Assembly (NCBI RefSeq): GCF_040869045.1
Contig: NC_090320.1
Span: forward strand, 248,124,978-248,188,977
Origin: Eurosta solidaginis
Taxonomy: Eukaryota > Arthropoda > Insecta > Diptera > Tephritidae
Reading direction: 5' to 3'
Length of the DNA stretch: 64,000 nucleotides
A model generated the notes under the pieces. It had not been told where the DNA came from. It did no database searches and saw only the letters and a list, made by a program, of their open reading frames with translations. Every line of letters begins with the position of its first letter. The first letter of the stretch is position 1. Positions 41,381 to 53,344 of this stretch are shown here, piece after piece. A program made the translations under genes and the position numbers.

Positions 41381-42472
41381 TAATAAATCTTTTTACTGTA
41401 ACGATCTCTGATAGCTATCGAGTCAACCTTTGACGCTGCGCAATATTGCGGAAGCCTGTTGTTGTTGTTGTATAAACAATCCTGCATACAATACAATTAC
41501 CATGTAGTCGCACTCGCTTTCTGCACCTTGTTTAATTCAAAAGGGAAATACTCTTTTTTTATTCACAGCCCACCTCTGAGTATTTTGTAGTTGCAATTCT
41601 GTCTGCACGGCATGTCGGTGGTGGCGTGCATGAGTGTTGTCTGTGCCATATACTTCTGCTGGTTGCTACGTTGGAGGTGTTTGGCGCACGCGCGCGCCTT
41701 CCATGCCCCTACGCTAATATCACTGCCCTCTGCCCGATACTTCAGGCTTGATGTCGCCAATTTGATCGTGTTTGTATTGCCAATTAAATGAAAATATGCG
41801 CGCATGCGCTTTTAAATGTGCTCCAGCCAATGTGTAAAAGAATGCAAAAGCGAACAAATAAAAAAAATTGTGCAATAAGAAAGTTCATTGCAGTCGAAAG
41901 CAGTGGGTGGTGGAGGAAGGAGACTTGCAACAAGCAAATCAACATACTTTTTGACATTTTTATGAGCGTTGCTCACATATTTCAATTTGTTTTTTTTTAG
42001 CTTTTTTACTGTCTTTTTCCTTTGTAGTTTTTTTTTTGCTGTTGCTGTGCGTTTTTTCACTAGCGTATTTTAAATGAATTTCCACATAAACGTGCGCCCA
42101 CGATGCCATTTTATAAATTGTGTCCATTCAAGAAGTCATATGGAGGCGCGTAAGCGTTGATACCCAGAGGCGCCTGCGCTGCTGTGTGCCTGACATTTCT
42201 GGCTGGTGTTGATTCTCTGGTTGAATTCGATGCTGTTGTTGTTTTTGTTTTTTATTATTGCTGATGAAGCTATTGTTGTTGCTGCTTACGAGGTTGTTGG
42301 TGCTGTGGTTATTGTTGTTCGTCTCACTGTTGTTGTTGTTATTGTTTATGTTGGCCATTCATTTCATTCAACGTTTTTCTCCTACCCGACTGACTACATG
42401 CTCCTTCTTTAATGCGTTTGCATCTCGCAAAGAGACACATTTCGTGCGAATATTATTTATTTGCTATAACAA
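41381..42472. other. Unassigned; one Asn/Gln-rich minus-strand ORF
   Basis: Minus-strand frame 42358-42128 starts ATGGCCAAC and encodes Asn-, Ser- and Gln-rich sequence (MANINNNNNNSETNNNN), then a mixed tail RRRLWVSTLTRLHM. Such runs are common in fly regulatory proteins, but a degenerate AAC/CAA microsatellite would read the same way. No splice-linked partner or polyadenylation context is evident. Confidence 0.2.
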
Positions 42473-42483
42473 TGCAACCAATA

Positions 42484-42845
42484 AAAAAAAAAAAAATTAT
42501 GTAAGGCGCGATAACCTCAGAAGAGATCTAAGGCCGAGCTTCTCTTCCAATTTGCGTCGTGCTCCTCTTGATTTTTCCCTAAAAATTGGCCGGACGGGAC
42601 TTACATGTTTTATGCCGACTCCGAACGGCATCTGCAAGGCAGATGAGTTTTCACTGAGAGCTTTTCATGGCAGAAATACACTCTGAGCGCTTGCCAGACA
42701 CTGCCGAGGGGCGACCCCGCTTAGAAAAATTTTCTTCTAATTGAAAAAACTTAGTTCTAAAATTTTGATGTTGCTTGCCCGGGAGTTGAACCCAGGGCAT
42801 ACGGTGTGATAGGCGGAGCACGCTACTATCACACCACGGTGACAG
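42484..42845 (-). mobile_element. tRNA-headed SINE, copy 6 (complete, with target duplication)
   Basis: Flanked by the 11-bp repeat TGCAACCAATA (42473-42483 and 42846-42856). In its own orientation it starts CTGTCACCGTGGTGTGATAG and ends GCGCCTTACATAATTTTTTT, again with a T-run tail of about 13. About 362 bp, with the same body as copy 5. Confidence 0.88.
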
Positions 42846-42966
42846 TGCAACCAATACCACAGGCAAAGTTGGAGAGTCGAGAGCTAGGAATTTATCACAA
42901 TTTGAGCTCGTATGTTTATTTGGGGTAGCTCTTTGGTGAGTACGCTACACCAAGTTTTTGAAGTTA

Positions 42967-43311
42967 CCCTGCAAAAATCGTTGGATCATGTGGTCCACTG
43001 GAGTACTTACCATTATACTCCACTGTAATGCAGCAATGGACCAACTCATGTTTCTACACGAACACATTGTAAGCCGATCATTGCTCGTTTTTAACGATTG
43101 TAATCACTACACGATGTTTATTGGACTGTGGGTAATCCATGGATTACTCTGATGTAATGCGAAGCTGGAGTATATGGTCCAGTCCTAGGACATCGCAATG
43201 TTAATTAGACCATATTTTTTGTATGAATTGTGGTTACTTTTGGAGTACTCGGTTGGTCCATAGCGAGTACTCAATACATGCATGCATGGAGTACTCGCGA
43301 TTTTTGCAGGG
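42967..43311. mobile_element. MITE with 14-bp TIRs and TA target site
   Basis: CCCTGCAAAAATCG at 42967 and its exact reverse complement ending at 43311 are each flanked by TA. The subterminal regions repeat GGAGTACT and its complement on both sides. 345 bp, no ORF of its own. A TA target suggests Tc1/mariner-type mobilisation, but the family is not identified. Confidence 0.65.
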
Positions 43312-43388
43312 TAGGTTTACTTTTCTGACTGCTCACGCCGATTTTGGTTACTTGTGTGGGGCAGTTACTCGTGCGAGTGTTGAGCGGT

Positions 43389-43640
43389 CTTCTTCTTCTT
43401 CTTGTAGCGATAAGTAGACTCCCCAAAGCATTTTGGGGATCTTTATCAACGTTGATGGTCTTTTACCAGATATTGATCCGGTACGTTCTGGTACATCGTA
43501 CCATAGAGGTACTAGGTCATCCAACCACCTTCTTCCATGAAGAAATTAGGGTCACCAGCGCATCGCCTGCTTTATAAATAGGATTCTTAACAGGTAGTTG
43601 AGGTTGAAAATTGCGTGGGAGAAGCTGTAAATTGAACCCC
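43389..43640 (-). mobile_element. 0.4-kb repeat (copy iv), decayed
   Basis: Starts with a CTT-type variant of the tail (TCTTCTTCTTCTTGTAGCG), followed by GATAAGTAGACTCCCCAAAG and GATCCGGTACGTTCTGGTA. The 5' half is missing or diverged. Confidence 0.65.
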
Positions 43641-43911
43641 AAGGTTGAGGGGTAGTTTTCTCTGGTACGGTTCTCCCTCACTTGTACACTCTAAATGTTC
43701 GTTTGTTCCATTATTATATCAGATCCCAATAATTTCACGAATAGCTAACAGGATAAGATTTATTTTGGTTTTCTAGAAGTCACCTAAACCAAGTTATCTC
43801 TGCGTCATTTTGAAAAAGCCTCTCAACCAAAACAGCATTTAGCTTCGGAAGTAGGAATTCCTGAGAGAATTTTTGCTGAAGCTGGCTGGGTTGTGTCTTT
43901 TACTAATCAAC

Positions 43912-44630
43912 TTTTTATACTTAGCTGAGCAAAGCGCACAGTGTCTATTACTTTTGTTCGGCATAAAGATAGATATAGACCTCTATATATCAAAATGATA
44001 TGGGCGAAAAAAGAAATTCATTTAGCCATTTCCGTCCGTCCGTCTGTCCGTAAACACGATAACTTGAATAAATTTTGAGGTATCTTAATGAAATTTGGTA
44101 TGTAAGTTCTTGGGCACTCATCTCAGATGGCTATTTAAAATCGGACTATAACCACGCCCACATTTTCGATAACGAATATTTCGAAAAACCGAAAAAGTGC
44201 GATAATTCATTACCAAATACGGATAAAGCGATGAAACTTGGTAGGTGGGTTGACCTTATGACGCGGAATAGAAAACAAGTACAATTTTGGACAGTGGGCG
44301 TGGCACCGCCCACATTTAAAAGAAGGTAATTTAAAAATACGGCAAGCTGTTATTTGGCAGTCGTTGAAGATATCAGGATGAAATTTGGCAGGAACGTTAC
44401 TCTTGTTACTATATGTGTTCTCAATAAAAATTAGCAAAATCGGATGACGAACACGCCCACTTTTTAAAAAGAAAATTTTAAAAGTCAAATTTTAACAAAA
44501 AATTGAATATCTTTTCAGTATCTATATAAGTAAATTATGTCAACATTCAACTCCAACATTTATCTCCAAAGCTCTCAGCTGAGTATATAATGTTCGGTTA
44601 CACCCGAAATTAGCCTTCGTTACCTGTTTT
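43912..44630 (+). mobile_element. Helentron/DINE-like element C (internally deleted)
   Basis: Starts CTTTTTATACTTAGCTGAGC, has a CCGTCCGTCCGTCTGTCCG tract at 44032-44050, and ends with GTTCGGTTACACCCGAA (44592-44608) and TTACCTGTTTTT. It shares the left 600 bp with element D but lacks about 1 kb of D's middle. Confidence 0.7.
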
Positions 44631-44694
44631 TACTGATTTTCGATTTGTCAATACCCAAACCTCCTTTGTATACAACTTGAACCTCCCTGGAGGT

Positions 44695-45081
44695 TTAATG
44701 AAAATAATTATTCCAAATATCTGCGGTGCAGCTCCCGTTAATAATTCCAGGGTTCCCGAAATAAGTTTTACCGCATCCGACGTTGCAATGATAAAGTCTT
44801 AAATCTCCATAATCTCCTTTGCCATCTCTTGGACTGAGTGAGCATATTATGTGAGATGTACGATACAAATTTAAGACAGCTGCTCGGTAATCTGTCGGAA
44901 ATTTCCGATTTTGCCCTTTAAAAACAATACAAAAATCGCTACCGTTGCACCTTTGGTCGCCGAAGGAAATTTCTCCCCAACGGTGAGAGATATGTCCCAA
45001 ACATGCCCGCTGACCGCTTATTACGAAGAAACTCATTTCAATTAATAAAAAAAAAAGAAAATGTGTGACTTCTGACACCAA
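44695..45081 (-). CDS. Small cysteine-rich, possibly secreted protein (orphan)
   Basis: 128 residues from ATG 45081. The N-terminus has a hydrophobic run (FLFFLLIEMSFFVISG, about residues 8-23) that could be a signal peptide with cleavage near Gly-Gln. The rest has seven cysteines, two as CNGSDFC and CNVGC. Composition is mixed and not repetitive, unlike the surrounding AT-rich repeats, which is why I annotate it. An inner Met at residue 16 or a splice acceptor in the pyrimidine-rich 5' part are alternative starts. It sits just right of Helentron element C. I do not recognise the family; it could still be a chance ORF. Confidence 0.35.
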   Translation of the reverse strand: MVSEVTHFLFFLLIEMSFFVISGQRACLGHISHRWGEISFGDQRCNGSDFCIVFKGQNRKFPTDYRAAVLNLYRTSHIICSLSPRDGKGDYGDLRLYHCNVGCGKTYFGNPGIINGSCTADIWNNYFH

Positions 45082-45439
45082 TGAACACAGCCAACGATTA
45101 AGTGGTTAACTGCTAGAGCTCAGGACAACGCACTTCTGAGAACTTGACATATTTTGGTGTATATCGCAAATAATATTATCTGGGGTTCTGATCTCACCAC
45201 GATCAGAAGTTGGCTAATCATTACTCTCGGTGCAACTGGAAAGGTGGGGTAAAGTTCAGTCACTCTCAAATGGTTTGGGTCAGTAGGTGTTTCGGTGACT
45301 GAAAAAAACGTAGGATTGAAGCCTATATGTGGTTTTTGTCATGCTGGGATTTGCTGCAAAGATTAACAACAACCTATAAGGAGGAGAGTTCATCCTTTTT
45401 GACCCCAAGATCCTTGCGCAAAAGAGAGGAACAGAGAGT

Positions 45440-45560
45440 CGGCGAGGACTGCACATTTGCTGAATATATATAAAGTGCTACCAGAAGTTTGCACGACCAC
45501 CAAACTGAAAAACCGAATTAAAATCCCGGAAATATTTTACAAACTAACTCCGTACTCTAG
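45440..45560 (-). repeat. LINE 3' UTR fragment
   Basis: AAAGTGCTACCAGAAGTTTG, followed by ACCACCAAACTGAAAAACCG, parallels 29365-29400. It is the same LINE 3' end on the minus strand. Confidence 0.5.
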
Positions 45561-46247
45561 GCTGATCAAAAGGTGACCCTAATTAAAAACAGGACATGAA
45601 CTGGTAAGTCGGCTTAGAACATATAGGCTATATCACATCCACATACAGTAAAGGTTTACTTACTACTGGGTACCGAGAAAAGCAATATCTCAATATTTAA
45701 TAAATGAAAAGTATATTGACATTTTATTTCTATGAGCCCAAGGGAGCTAACGTGATATTGTTGTGAGCCATAGAGAGCCATTATGCGGGCATGCTTCATG
45801 TAAACAAACCATCAGTTGAAAAGCAGCTTAGCTTTTTTATTACACAAACCACACATTTATAATTGTTAGCTGGATGTTAATATCAGCAACTTTTTATCAG
45901 TTAATAACAATCGATTGGGTTCAATAAGTCGCCCAGTTTTTCCATAACAATTTATTCTGAATAATTTTTAAAATATGCACAATTTATAAGCACACAACTA
46001 TTAAAATGTTATAAAGTATTAAAATGATTACATGGAATGTGCATAAGTAAGTGATCAACAAGGAGCGAGATAAAACAAACTGCTTTAAGAAATATGGGTG
46101 ATAATTGCGGTGGAGTTCAATGATTAATATGACAATTAGCAATCAATTGTTTAAAGCACTTTTAAAACTCACCATAAGAATTAGCAACTAATTTTGTTTA
46201 ATATTTAGCACATACATGCATTTGTATGTATTCAGAAGTATTCAGAT

Positions 46248-46430
46248 CTAGGGTGGGAAACTAAACCTGAACAGACCGGGCTATTAATACCTCACCTAGA
46301 CTGCATATGCTTAATGGCTAAGTTAGTACAACCAGAAGTTTTTTTGCCTAAACTGAAAGGGTGTGAAACTTCTTTATGATTTTTTCGCCTACTGAACTTA
46401 CAAGGCTACCTTACCTTCTTTATCTCTTCA
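46248..46430 (-). repeat. LINE 3' UTR fragment
   Basis: CTAAACCTGAACAGACCGGG ... CCTCACCTAGACTGCAT ... CAACCAGAAGTTTTTTTGCC follows the same order as the 3' UTR at 29310-29400 but is diverged. Confidence 0.45.
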
Positions 46431-47759
46431 TTTTATAGATGTTTAGAACTAAAGCGATCAAATCTAAAAAGGTTCTGTTATTCCCAAAGTGATACCTGTT
46501 TCCTACATGCTGGTTAATCAGGGACGCCTTCCGATGAACAAAAGTGACAATATTCACGAGCCAACTACGCCAAAACGTATGCAGTTCGATCACGATATCT
46601 CAGTCACCGCGAGAACAAATATCACAAGAGCCTTGACCGTAAGCAAATATCGACTTCAGTGACATGAGAGCTAAATTAGGCTAGATTATTGCAAATCGCA
46701 ATATGGGTTTTCAATTCAAGCTGCACGCATCAGGTCCTTCATTGCTGAATAACTTGGATTTGTTGGAAGCAGCAGTTTGTGAAATATTCCCATTGCCCGC
46801 ATAGGTCTATGGTTGCGCAGTGGTAGTCTTGGCTGGTCGTCGATGTTAAAATAGGCCTTAAACCATTTACCCAAAATTATATCGACTGAGGCCGATGATT
46901 ATTAAAAATTCAAATCGTCGCACCAATATATATATATGCCAAAATTTCAAGAATTGGACCTGAGATAGTTTTTTTTGCTTTGTTGAATTCAAATTTGGAC
47001 AGCAGAGGGTCATTGCGTTTGCTATTTAAGTCCGAATTAGGGAACTTAATAAATAAAAATACCTTGCAAAAAAGGCTATTATGCTATTAATCTGCGATGA
47101 ATCCGGGATGATTCCCGAAGGAGTATAGAATAGTTATGATTTCTTTATATGGGTTTTGAGTGATCTCTTTTGTTTCAGCATATCCTATGGATAGACAGAT
47201 TGTACCGTTGATGCCTAAATGGGTAGTGTTGGACATATCCTTTTTCTAATTTCCTTCATTCCTACTAACTTACCGGTACAGTTAGACAGGTCTACTTTGA
47301 ACCCCTACGAATACTGTCGGACAAATCCTTATCGTATCTCTACGGGCACTGTCTGACAAGCCCTATTTCTACCCGTTCGGAAATTCTTACCGGTTTTATC
47401 ATTTTAAAATACTTCTTAAATATTTCGTTCCATTTAGTTTTCCTTATTTTACTCATTGGTTTCATAAATTTCAGACTGACTAATCCAAATATTCGCAAAA
47501 TGGTATAGGGGGGAATAATTAGACTCCAATTTAGACAAAAGAAATCCATCGCAGACCGACCTCTCTAGGTACTAGTCTCTCAATTTTTTGCAGGTAGGTT
47601 GCGTTCAAGTCGTTGCTATCACACACGAACTACAAGCAACCAAATTCATTAAAAGGAGACAGGGAACCATAAAATGTCATTATTTGCTGGAAGATGCGTC
47701 ATGTGACACAAGCGCTCACACGTTCAGCCTCTTTTAAGAGATGGTATTTTGGTAGGGGG
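46431..47759. other. Unassigned AT-rich sequence
   Basis: No gene, RNA or known repeat recognised. (TA)n near 46926-46938. Confidence 0.35.
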
Positions 47760-47875
47760 AAATTACACCCGAGGATGTTCAGGCCGAACTTCTTTCCCAA
47801 TTTGTGGTCATTCAGCTCCTTCTACAAATTAGCGCGACCCATAACATTTATGCCGACTTCGAGCGATACTGCCAA
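47760..47875 (-). mobile_element. SINE fragment, copy 7 (3' body only)
   Basis: AGGCCGAACTTCTTTCCCAATTTG, CATTCAGCTCCTTCTACAAAT and TATGCCGACTTCGAGCG are worn versions of the SINE body. The tRNA-like head is missing. Confidence 0.6.
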
Positions 47876-47898
47876 GGTGCAGGTACATTTATATATAT

Positions 47899-48316
47899 GT
47901 GACCCGGTCTATGAAAAGGTGGCTTATGACTCAAAAAATAAATTGCGAGAAACAGCGGTTAAAGGCAAACAATGCATTTCTTCAGTTTCTTAGTAGTTTT
48001 TCTTTTGCATTATGAACAGTCATGCCCAAAAGGCAAAGCACAAACCAGATATTTTGGCTCCATTTCCATCGAAAAAAATGCTATCAAAAAAATCTGAGGA
48101 TGCTTCACCAGCCACCAAAGTGGCATCGAAAGTACCAAAGGCTTCATCGTCTTTCATTTGTGCTCTTCTTTCTCTACATTTTTAGTGCAGTTCTAAGCAA
48201 GTTAGGACTTTCTAGTGTTCACCACGCGAAAGAGCCTCTCAAAAACTATCGAAACTAGAAAAAAGGTGGACATTTTTTTTTTTAGTCATAAGCCACCTTT
48301 TCATAGACCGGGTCAC
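47899..48316. mobile_element. 418-bp TIR element with perfect 33-bp inverted ends
   Basis: Left end 47899-47931 (GTGACCCGGTCTATG...) is the exact reverse complement of 48284-48316. Flanks are TATA-rich (ATATAT on both sides), so TSD length is ambiguous (TA to ATATAT). The interior includes a plus-strand frame from ATG 48012 to TAG 48185, Lys/Ser/Ala-rich (HAQKAKHKPDILAPFPSKK), which may be the start of a deleted transposon-encoded protein. Perfect TIRs indicate recent activity. Superfamily not identified. Confidence 0.8.
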
Positions 48317-49439
48317 ATATATTTATACATGTTACGAAGCCCTCGACTCGGGTTTAGCTGAGTACTGCCAAAAGCTCAGAACGCCATCATGAAAGCTTAA
48401 GCTTTCAAAATTTACTTGCGGAATAAATTTTATATACTTGCTAGCATGGATAAGTGATTTGCGAGTATAGCGGAGGGAGAAAAGTGTCTCTCCTCTTTTT
48501 CCAGATCGAAAACCCTTTGCTCTCTGATTTAGTTTCTATATAGTAGAGGAACAATGTTTACCAATTTCCACAAGCTGCAGAATCCTACCTCCGGTCAAAT
48601 GCTTCTAGATGACAGGGAATTTGTATGTGTTTGTGTTTTTTATGAATCCAAAGTCCTAACCTGATCTGTGTAAAGTTTTCAAAGATGGTTTATGTGAGCC
48701 TTTATCGGCTATTAATTCGAAAACACCTAATCTTAGATCTTGTTTAAAAAACTTATACCTCAGAGTTCTTTTTTCTCAAACACTCTACCTTGAAATGCCC
48801 TAACAAGTATATATTCTCTGACACAAGCCCGCAGGCAGACACACGATTTGGAGATAGAGTAAAGGAAAAGAAATAAAAAATTGAAACAGGAATAGGAAGA
48901 GGAAAGGGAGAGGCAGACGAATAGATGGAGGAAGCTATATTTTGAGTAGGAAAACAAGTAGTGAGAGTAATTGAAAAGGGCGATGCTGCTTCCCCATAGA
49001 AGAGGTAGGTGGAAACAAAAGAGAGTAAGAAGGTAAAAGGGAAGTAACAGACGCATAGAAGGTGCATAAGAGAGAAAACGGATGAGGTGTAAGAAGAACT
49101 AGAGGGAGAAAAAGCAAGAGCAAAGGACAGGGGAGTGATGCAGATAAGAATACAATCTATAACTGTGGGCACTCAAAGTACATAACCAATCTTGACGGTA
49201 AGTTCTTGTGATTACACCATATTTTTCTGACAATATATAATTTTGGAAAAAGATGAGTGGCTACTCATGGTCTGTTTAACTTTCAAACTATTCATATCTG
49301 TGAAAGTTAATGCACTCTATACATTCATCTGTAAGTGACAAAAGAAAAGTGGTCGGTGTCTCGACCCCTATTTAGAAAAATTTTAATTTGCTATATCTCC
49401 GCAATTATTTAAATCAGGGGTCCAATATCTGGTAAAGTG
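48317..49439. other. Unassigned; purine-rich on the plus strand at 48850-49130
   Basis: No gene. 48850-49130 is strongly purine-biased (GGAAGAGGAAAGGGAGAGGC and the like), which produces long but spurious Ser/Leu/Phe-rich minus-strand frames. Confidence 0.4.
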
Positions 49440-49920
49440 ATTCCATATATGAGATGAGGAAATTGAGGTGGTGGAAGAGGTAGAGGGAATAGAAGTATAA
49501 GTAAGAGTTTGAGTTACCGTGGGAGTGGTAACGGGAGTCGGAGTGGGATCTGGAGTAGGAGATGAGGTTGGAGTTGTAATGGAAGAGCGAGTGGAAGTAA
49601 ATAAGAGTGGAAGTGAGAGTTTGATTGAAATTGCAGTTGGAGTGGGAAAGGGGATGGGAATTAGAGTTGAAGTGGTAGTGGTAGTGGGAGTTGAAGTGGG
49701 TAACTTTAGTTGGAGTGCGAGCAAGAATGGGAGTTGGAGTGGAAGCTGGAGTAGGAGATGCGGTTTGAGTTGTAAAGAGAGTGGTGGTAAGAATGAGAGT
49801 GTGAGTGGACATAAGAGTTGGAGTTGGGATGGGAGTTAGAGTGGGAGTGAGAGTGAGAGTGGGCGTGGGAGCAAGAGTGAGAGTTTAAGTGGAAGTGGGA
49901 GTGAATTTAGACGTGGTAGT
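49440..49920 (+). repeat. GGGAGT/GGAGTG-type minisatellite
   Basis: Nearly 480 bp of degenerate hexamers around GTGGGAGTGG, GGAGTTGGAG and GAGAGTGAGAGTGG, with almost no C on the plus strand. Frames on both strands (Val/Gly/Ser-rich on plus, Thr/Pro/Ser-rich on minus) simply follow the repeat. Confidence 0.8.
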
Positions 49921-50523
49921 GAAACTAAAGGGAAAATTAGAAAGGGATAGAATTGAAGATCAAGGAAATAATAGACAGGAACAAGAAGGTGAAATGGAAG
50001 AAAAAATACGGGTAAGCTAGTGTCGAATAAAAAATGCACACCCTAATACACACTACAAAAGCATATATTTAGATACATACATATTTGCACGGGTATGATT
50101 GTATTACATTAATTATATTATAGTTAATCAATACCTATTATTGTTTTTGTTTTATAGTTATAAAGAAAAAAATATCATATAACTGGAAGTTAATTGAAGT
50201 GGTGACTTGCAAATCAGCATTTTACAGTTTTCAAAGTGGCGATAATTACAATAAATTATTGCATACACAATTTACATATTTACATCGACTTGCCATATAT
50301 AATAGACATTAACATAAAATATTTGCATATGCATTAACTATGGTTATTTGAGAGCGATTAACAATTGCAAGCCCGTCACTAATTGTCAACTAACAAACAT
50401 AACTGTTTGATTAAATGATTGCTGGGTAAGCGCGTGTGTAGCGTAACGTTGTAGTCGTTGAGTGTCTCAGCAAGAAATTTTGTTTTAATTTTTTTGTGTT
50501 TATTAGTTTTTAATATTTGCAGT
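49921..50523. other. Unassigned AT-rich sequence
   Basis: No feature supported. Confidence 0.35.
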
Positions 50524-52226
50524 TTTTTTTCTCAGCTGAGCAGAGCTCATAGAGTATATTAACTTTGTTCGCATAACGGTAATCCGTAACGGCATAAACT
50601 AATCGAGATAGATATAGACTTCTATATATCAAAATGATCTGGGTGAAAAAAGAAATTCATTTAGCCATGTCCGTCCGTCCGTCCGCCCTTCCTTTTGTCC
50701 GTTGACACGATAACTTGAGTAAATTTTGAGATATCTTAATGAAATTTGGTATGTAAGTTCCTGGGCACTCATCTCAGATCGCTATTTAAAATGAACAAAA
50801 TCGGACTATAACTACGCCCACTTTTTCGATATCGAAAATTTCGAAAAACGGAAAAAGTGCTATAATTCATTACCAAAGACGGATAAAGCGATGAAACTTG
50901 ATAGGTACGTTGACCTTATGATGCCAAATAGAAAATTAGAAAAATTTTGGACAATGGGCGTGGCGCCGCCCACTTTTAAAAGAAGGTAATTTAAAAGTTT
51001 TGCAAGCTGTAATTTGGCAATCGTTGAAGATATGATGATGAAATTTGGTAGGCACGTTACTCCTATTACTATATGTGTTCTAAATAAAAATTAACGAAAT
51101 CGGATGACGAACTCGCCCACATTAAAAAAAAATTTTTTTTTTAGTCAAATTTTAACAAAAAATTTAATATCTTTACAGTATAAAAGTAAATTATGTCAAC
51201 ATTCGACTCCAGTAATGATATGGTGCAACAAAATACAAAGATAAAAGAAAATTTCAAAATGGGCGTAACTCCGCCCTTTTTCATTTAATTCATCTAGAAT
51301 ACTTTTAATGCCATAGGTCGAACAAAAATTTACCAATCCTTGTGAAATTTGGTAAGGACATAGATTCTATGACGATAACTGTTTTCTGTGAAAATAGGCG
51401 AAATCGGTTTGAAGCCACGCCCAGTTTTTATACACAGTCAACCGTCTGTCCTTCCGCTCGGCCGTTAACATGATAACTTGCGCAAAAAACGATATATCTT
51501 AACTAAACTTAGTCCACGTACTTATCTGAGGTCACCTTATCTTGGTAGAAAATATGGCCAAAATCCAACTATGACCACACCCACATTTCCGTTATCGAAA
51601 ATTACGAAAAATGAAAAAAATGCCATAATTCTGTACCAAATATGAAAAAAGAGATGAAACATGGTAATTTGATTGGTTTATTGACGCAAAATATAACTTT
51701 AGAAAAAACTTTGCAAAATGGGTGTGACACCTACCATATTAAGTAGAAGAAAATGAAAAAGTTCTGCAGGGCGAAATCAAAAGCCCTTGGAATCTTGGCA
51801 GGAATACTCTTCGTGGTATGACATATATAAATAAATTAGCGGTGCCCGACAGAAGATGTTCTGGGTCACCCTGGTCCACATTTTGGTCGATATCTCGAAA
51901 ACGCCTTCACATATACAACTAAGGGCTACTCCCTTTTAAAACCCTCATTAATACTTTTAAATTAATACCCATATCGTACAAACACATTCTAGAGTCACCC
52001 CTGGTCCACCCTTATTGCGATATCTCGAAAAAGCATCCACCTATAAAATTAAGGCCCACTACGTTTTAAGTAATCATTAACACCTTTCATTTGATACACA
52101 TGTCATACAAACACATTCCAGGGTTACCCTAGGTTCATTTTGTTAAATGGTGATTTTCTCTTATTTTGTCTCCAAAGCTCTCAGCTGAGTATGTAATGTT
52201 CGGTTACACCCTTCCTTACTTGTTTT
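50524..52226 (+). mobile_element. Helentron/DINE-like element D
   Basis: Near full-length relative of element B (opposite orientation). Starts TTTCTCAGCTGAGCAGAGC, has CCGTCCGTCCGTCCGCCC at 50671-50688, and ends ATGTAATGTTCGGTTACACCC (52193 onward) with CTTCCTTACTTGTTTT. The terminal hairpin has lost its 3' stem half (GAACTTAGC is deleted), so this copy may be unable to terminate rolling-circle replication. Confidence 0.75.
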
Positions 52227-53056
52227 ATTTTGCGCAAGTCGATTTCACTTGTATACTTTTATTATTTGCATACAATTTGACTTACGAATGCATTGCCGTT
52301 TGTTTTATATCTTTCTTTGTTCTTTGTTTTTTCAGTTCCAATCGAAATGGCACTTTGCGCATGCGCATAAACTTCATAAACCACCAAATCGAACTTTAGG
52401 TGGCAGCTGGTGTTGCGTGCGTTTTGTTCATAATGTCCATCCATGCTGCATATTGCTGTGTTGCATGCATTGTCATCTCCCGTTGTGATGCGTCTCATAA
52501 ATTTGCTGATTTTTTATGTATCGATCGGCAATGCATTTCAGTTAGTTCGTTTCGTTTGTTTGTACAGCAAAATTTCAACTGAATTATGGAATAATACAAA
52601 GATTTATTTGCAGAAATTTGGTGTGTCAAAATAAAGCTTGCTAACAAGCTTATGATACAAATTGGTTCGTGGTAGAGGCAAAGCAATCAATAAAGTTAAA
52701 TAAAGTACGTAATAAAAAGTCAGATGCAAAAGAAACAATGAATGCGCGATATTTTTTTTTTTTAATTTAACTCGCTGAAGGTTTCCTGATCTTATTGAAG
52801 GGAAAGAAATGGAGGTTGTCGATGATAACCAAGTCAAAGCTTTTTCCAAGAGGTTTCAATATAAAGCAGGTGAGTGTTAACGCTGTTCGGCGCTGTGTTA
52901 TTGCGCTGACAACAGAGCGGTGTCGTTGGCGGTTATGCACTAGCTTGCCGCACTATAACGAAAGTCACACACAGAAAATTTGCTCGAAAAGCTGAAGTCA
53001 CAATTTTTGTGTTAGGAAGAGTGTTTTTCGATGAAGGAAATGGTGAAGCTTTATAG
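52227..53056. other. Unassigned AT-rich sequence
   Basis: Overlapping short frames on both strands around 52240-52690, none with a recognisable domain. Confidence 0.3.
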
Positions 53057-53344
53057 CTGAATTCAGTAAGCCGTCTCTAGTCACTATTAGAGACTATTTG
53101 GGGTAAAAATCACTTTTGAGACAATTTTCCATTCTGTAAGCTGTCTCGCGTCTCCAGCCTCACAAAAGCAATCACTAATTTGTGAGCTGGGCCGGGGCAG
53201 ATCACAAACGTGAAAATTTCAGAAAAAGTATGAAAATTATTCGCGAAAAACGCTTTAAATATATTCTTTTTATTCCTCAAATTAAAATAAGCATAGAAAA
53301 AAATAAAAAAAAGAAAATACTTAAAAAAAACTTCGAACTCTAGG

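Noticed and set aside
48753..49172. 139-residue Ser/Leu/Phe-rich minus-strand ORF
   Set aside because: Composition follows the purine-rich tract on the plus strand; overlapping frames are equally open.
49383..49839. Long Thr/Pro/Ser- and Val/Gly/Ser-rich ORFs on both strands
   Set aside because: Both follow the GGGAGT-type minisatellite, and all frames stay open because of its composition.
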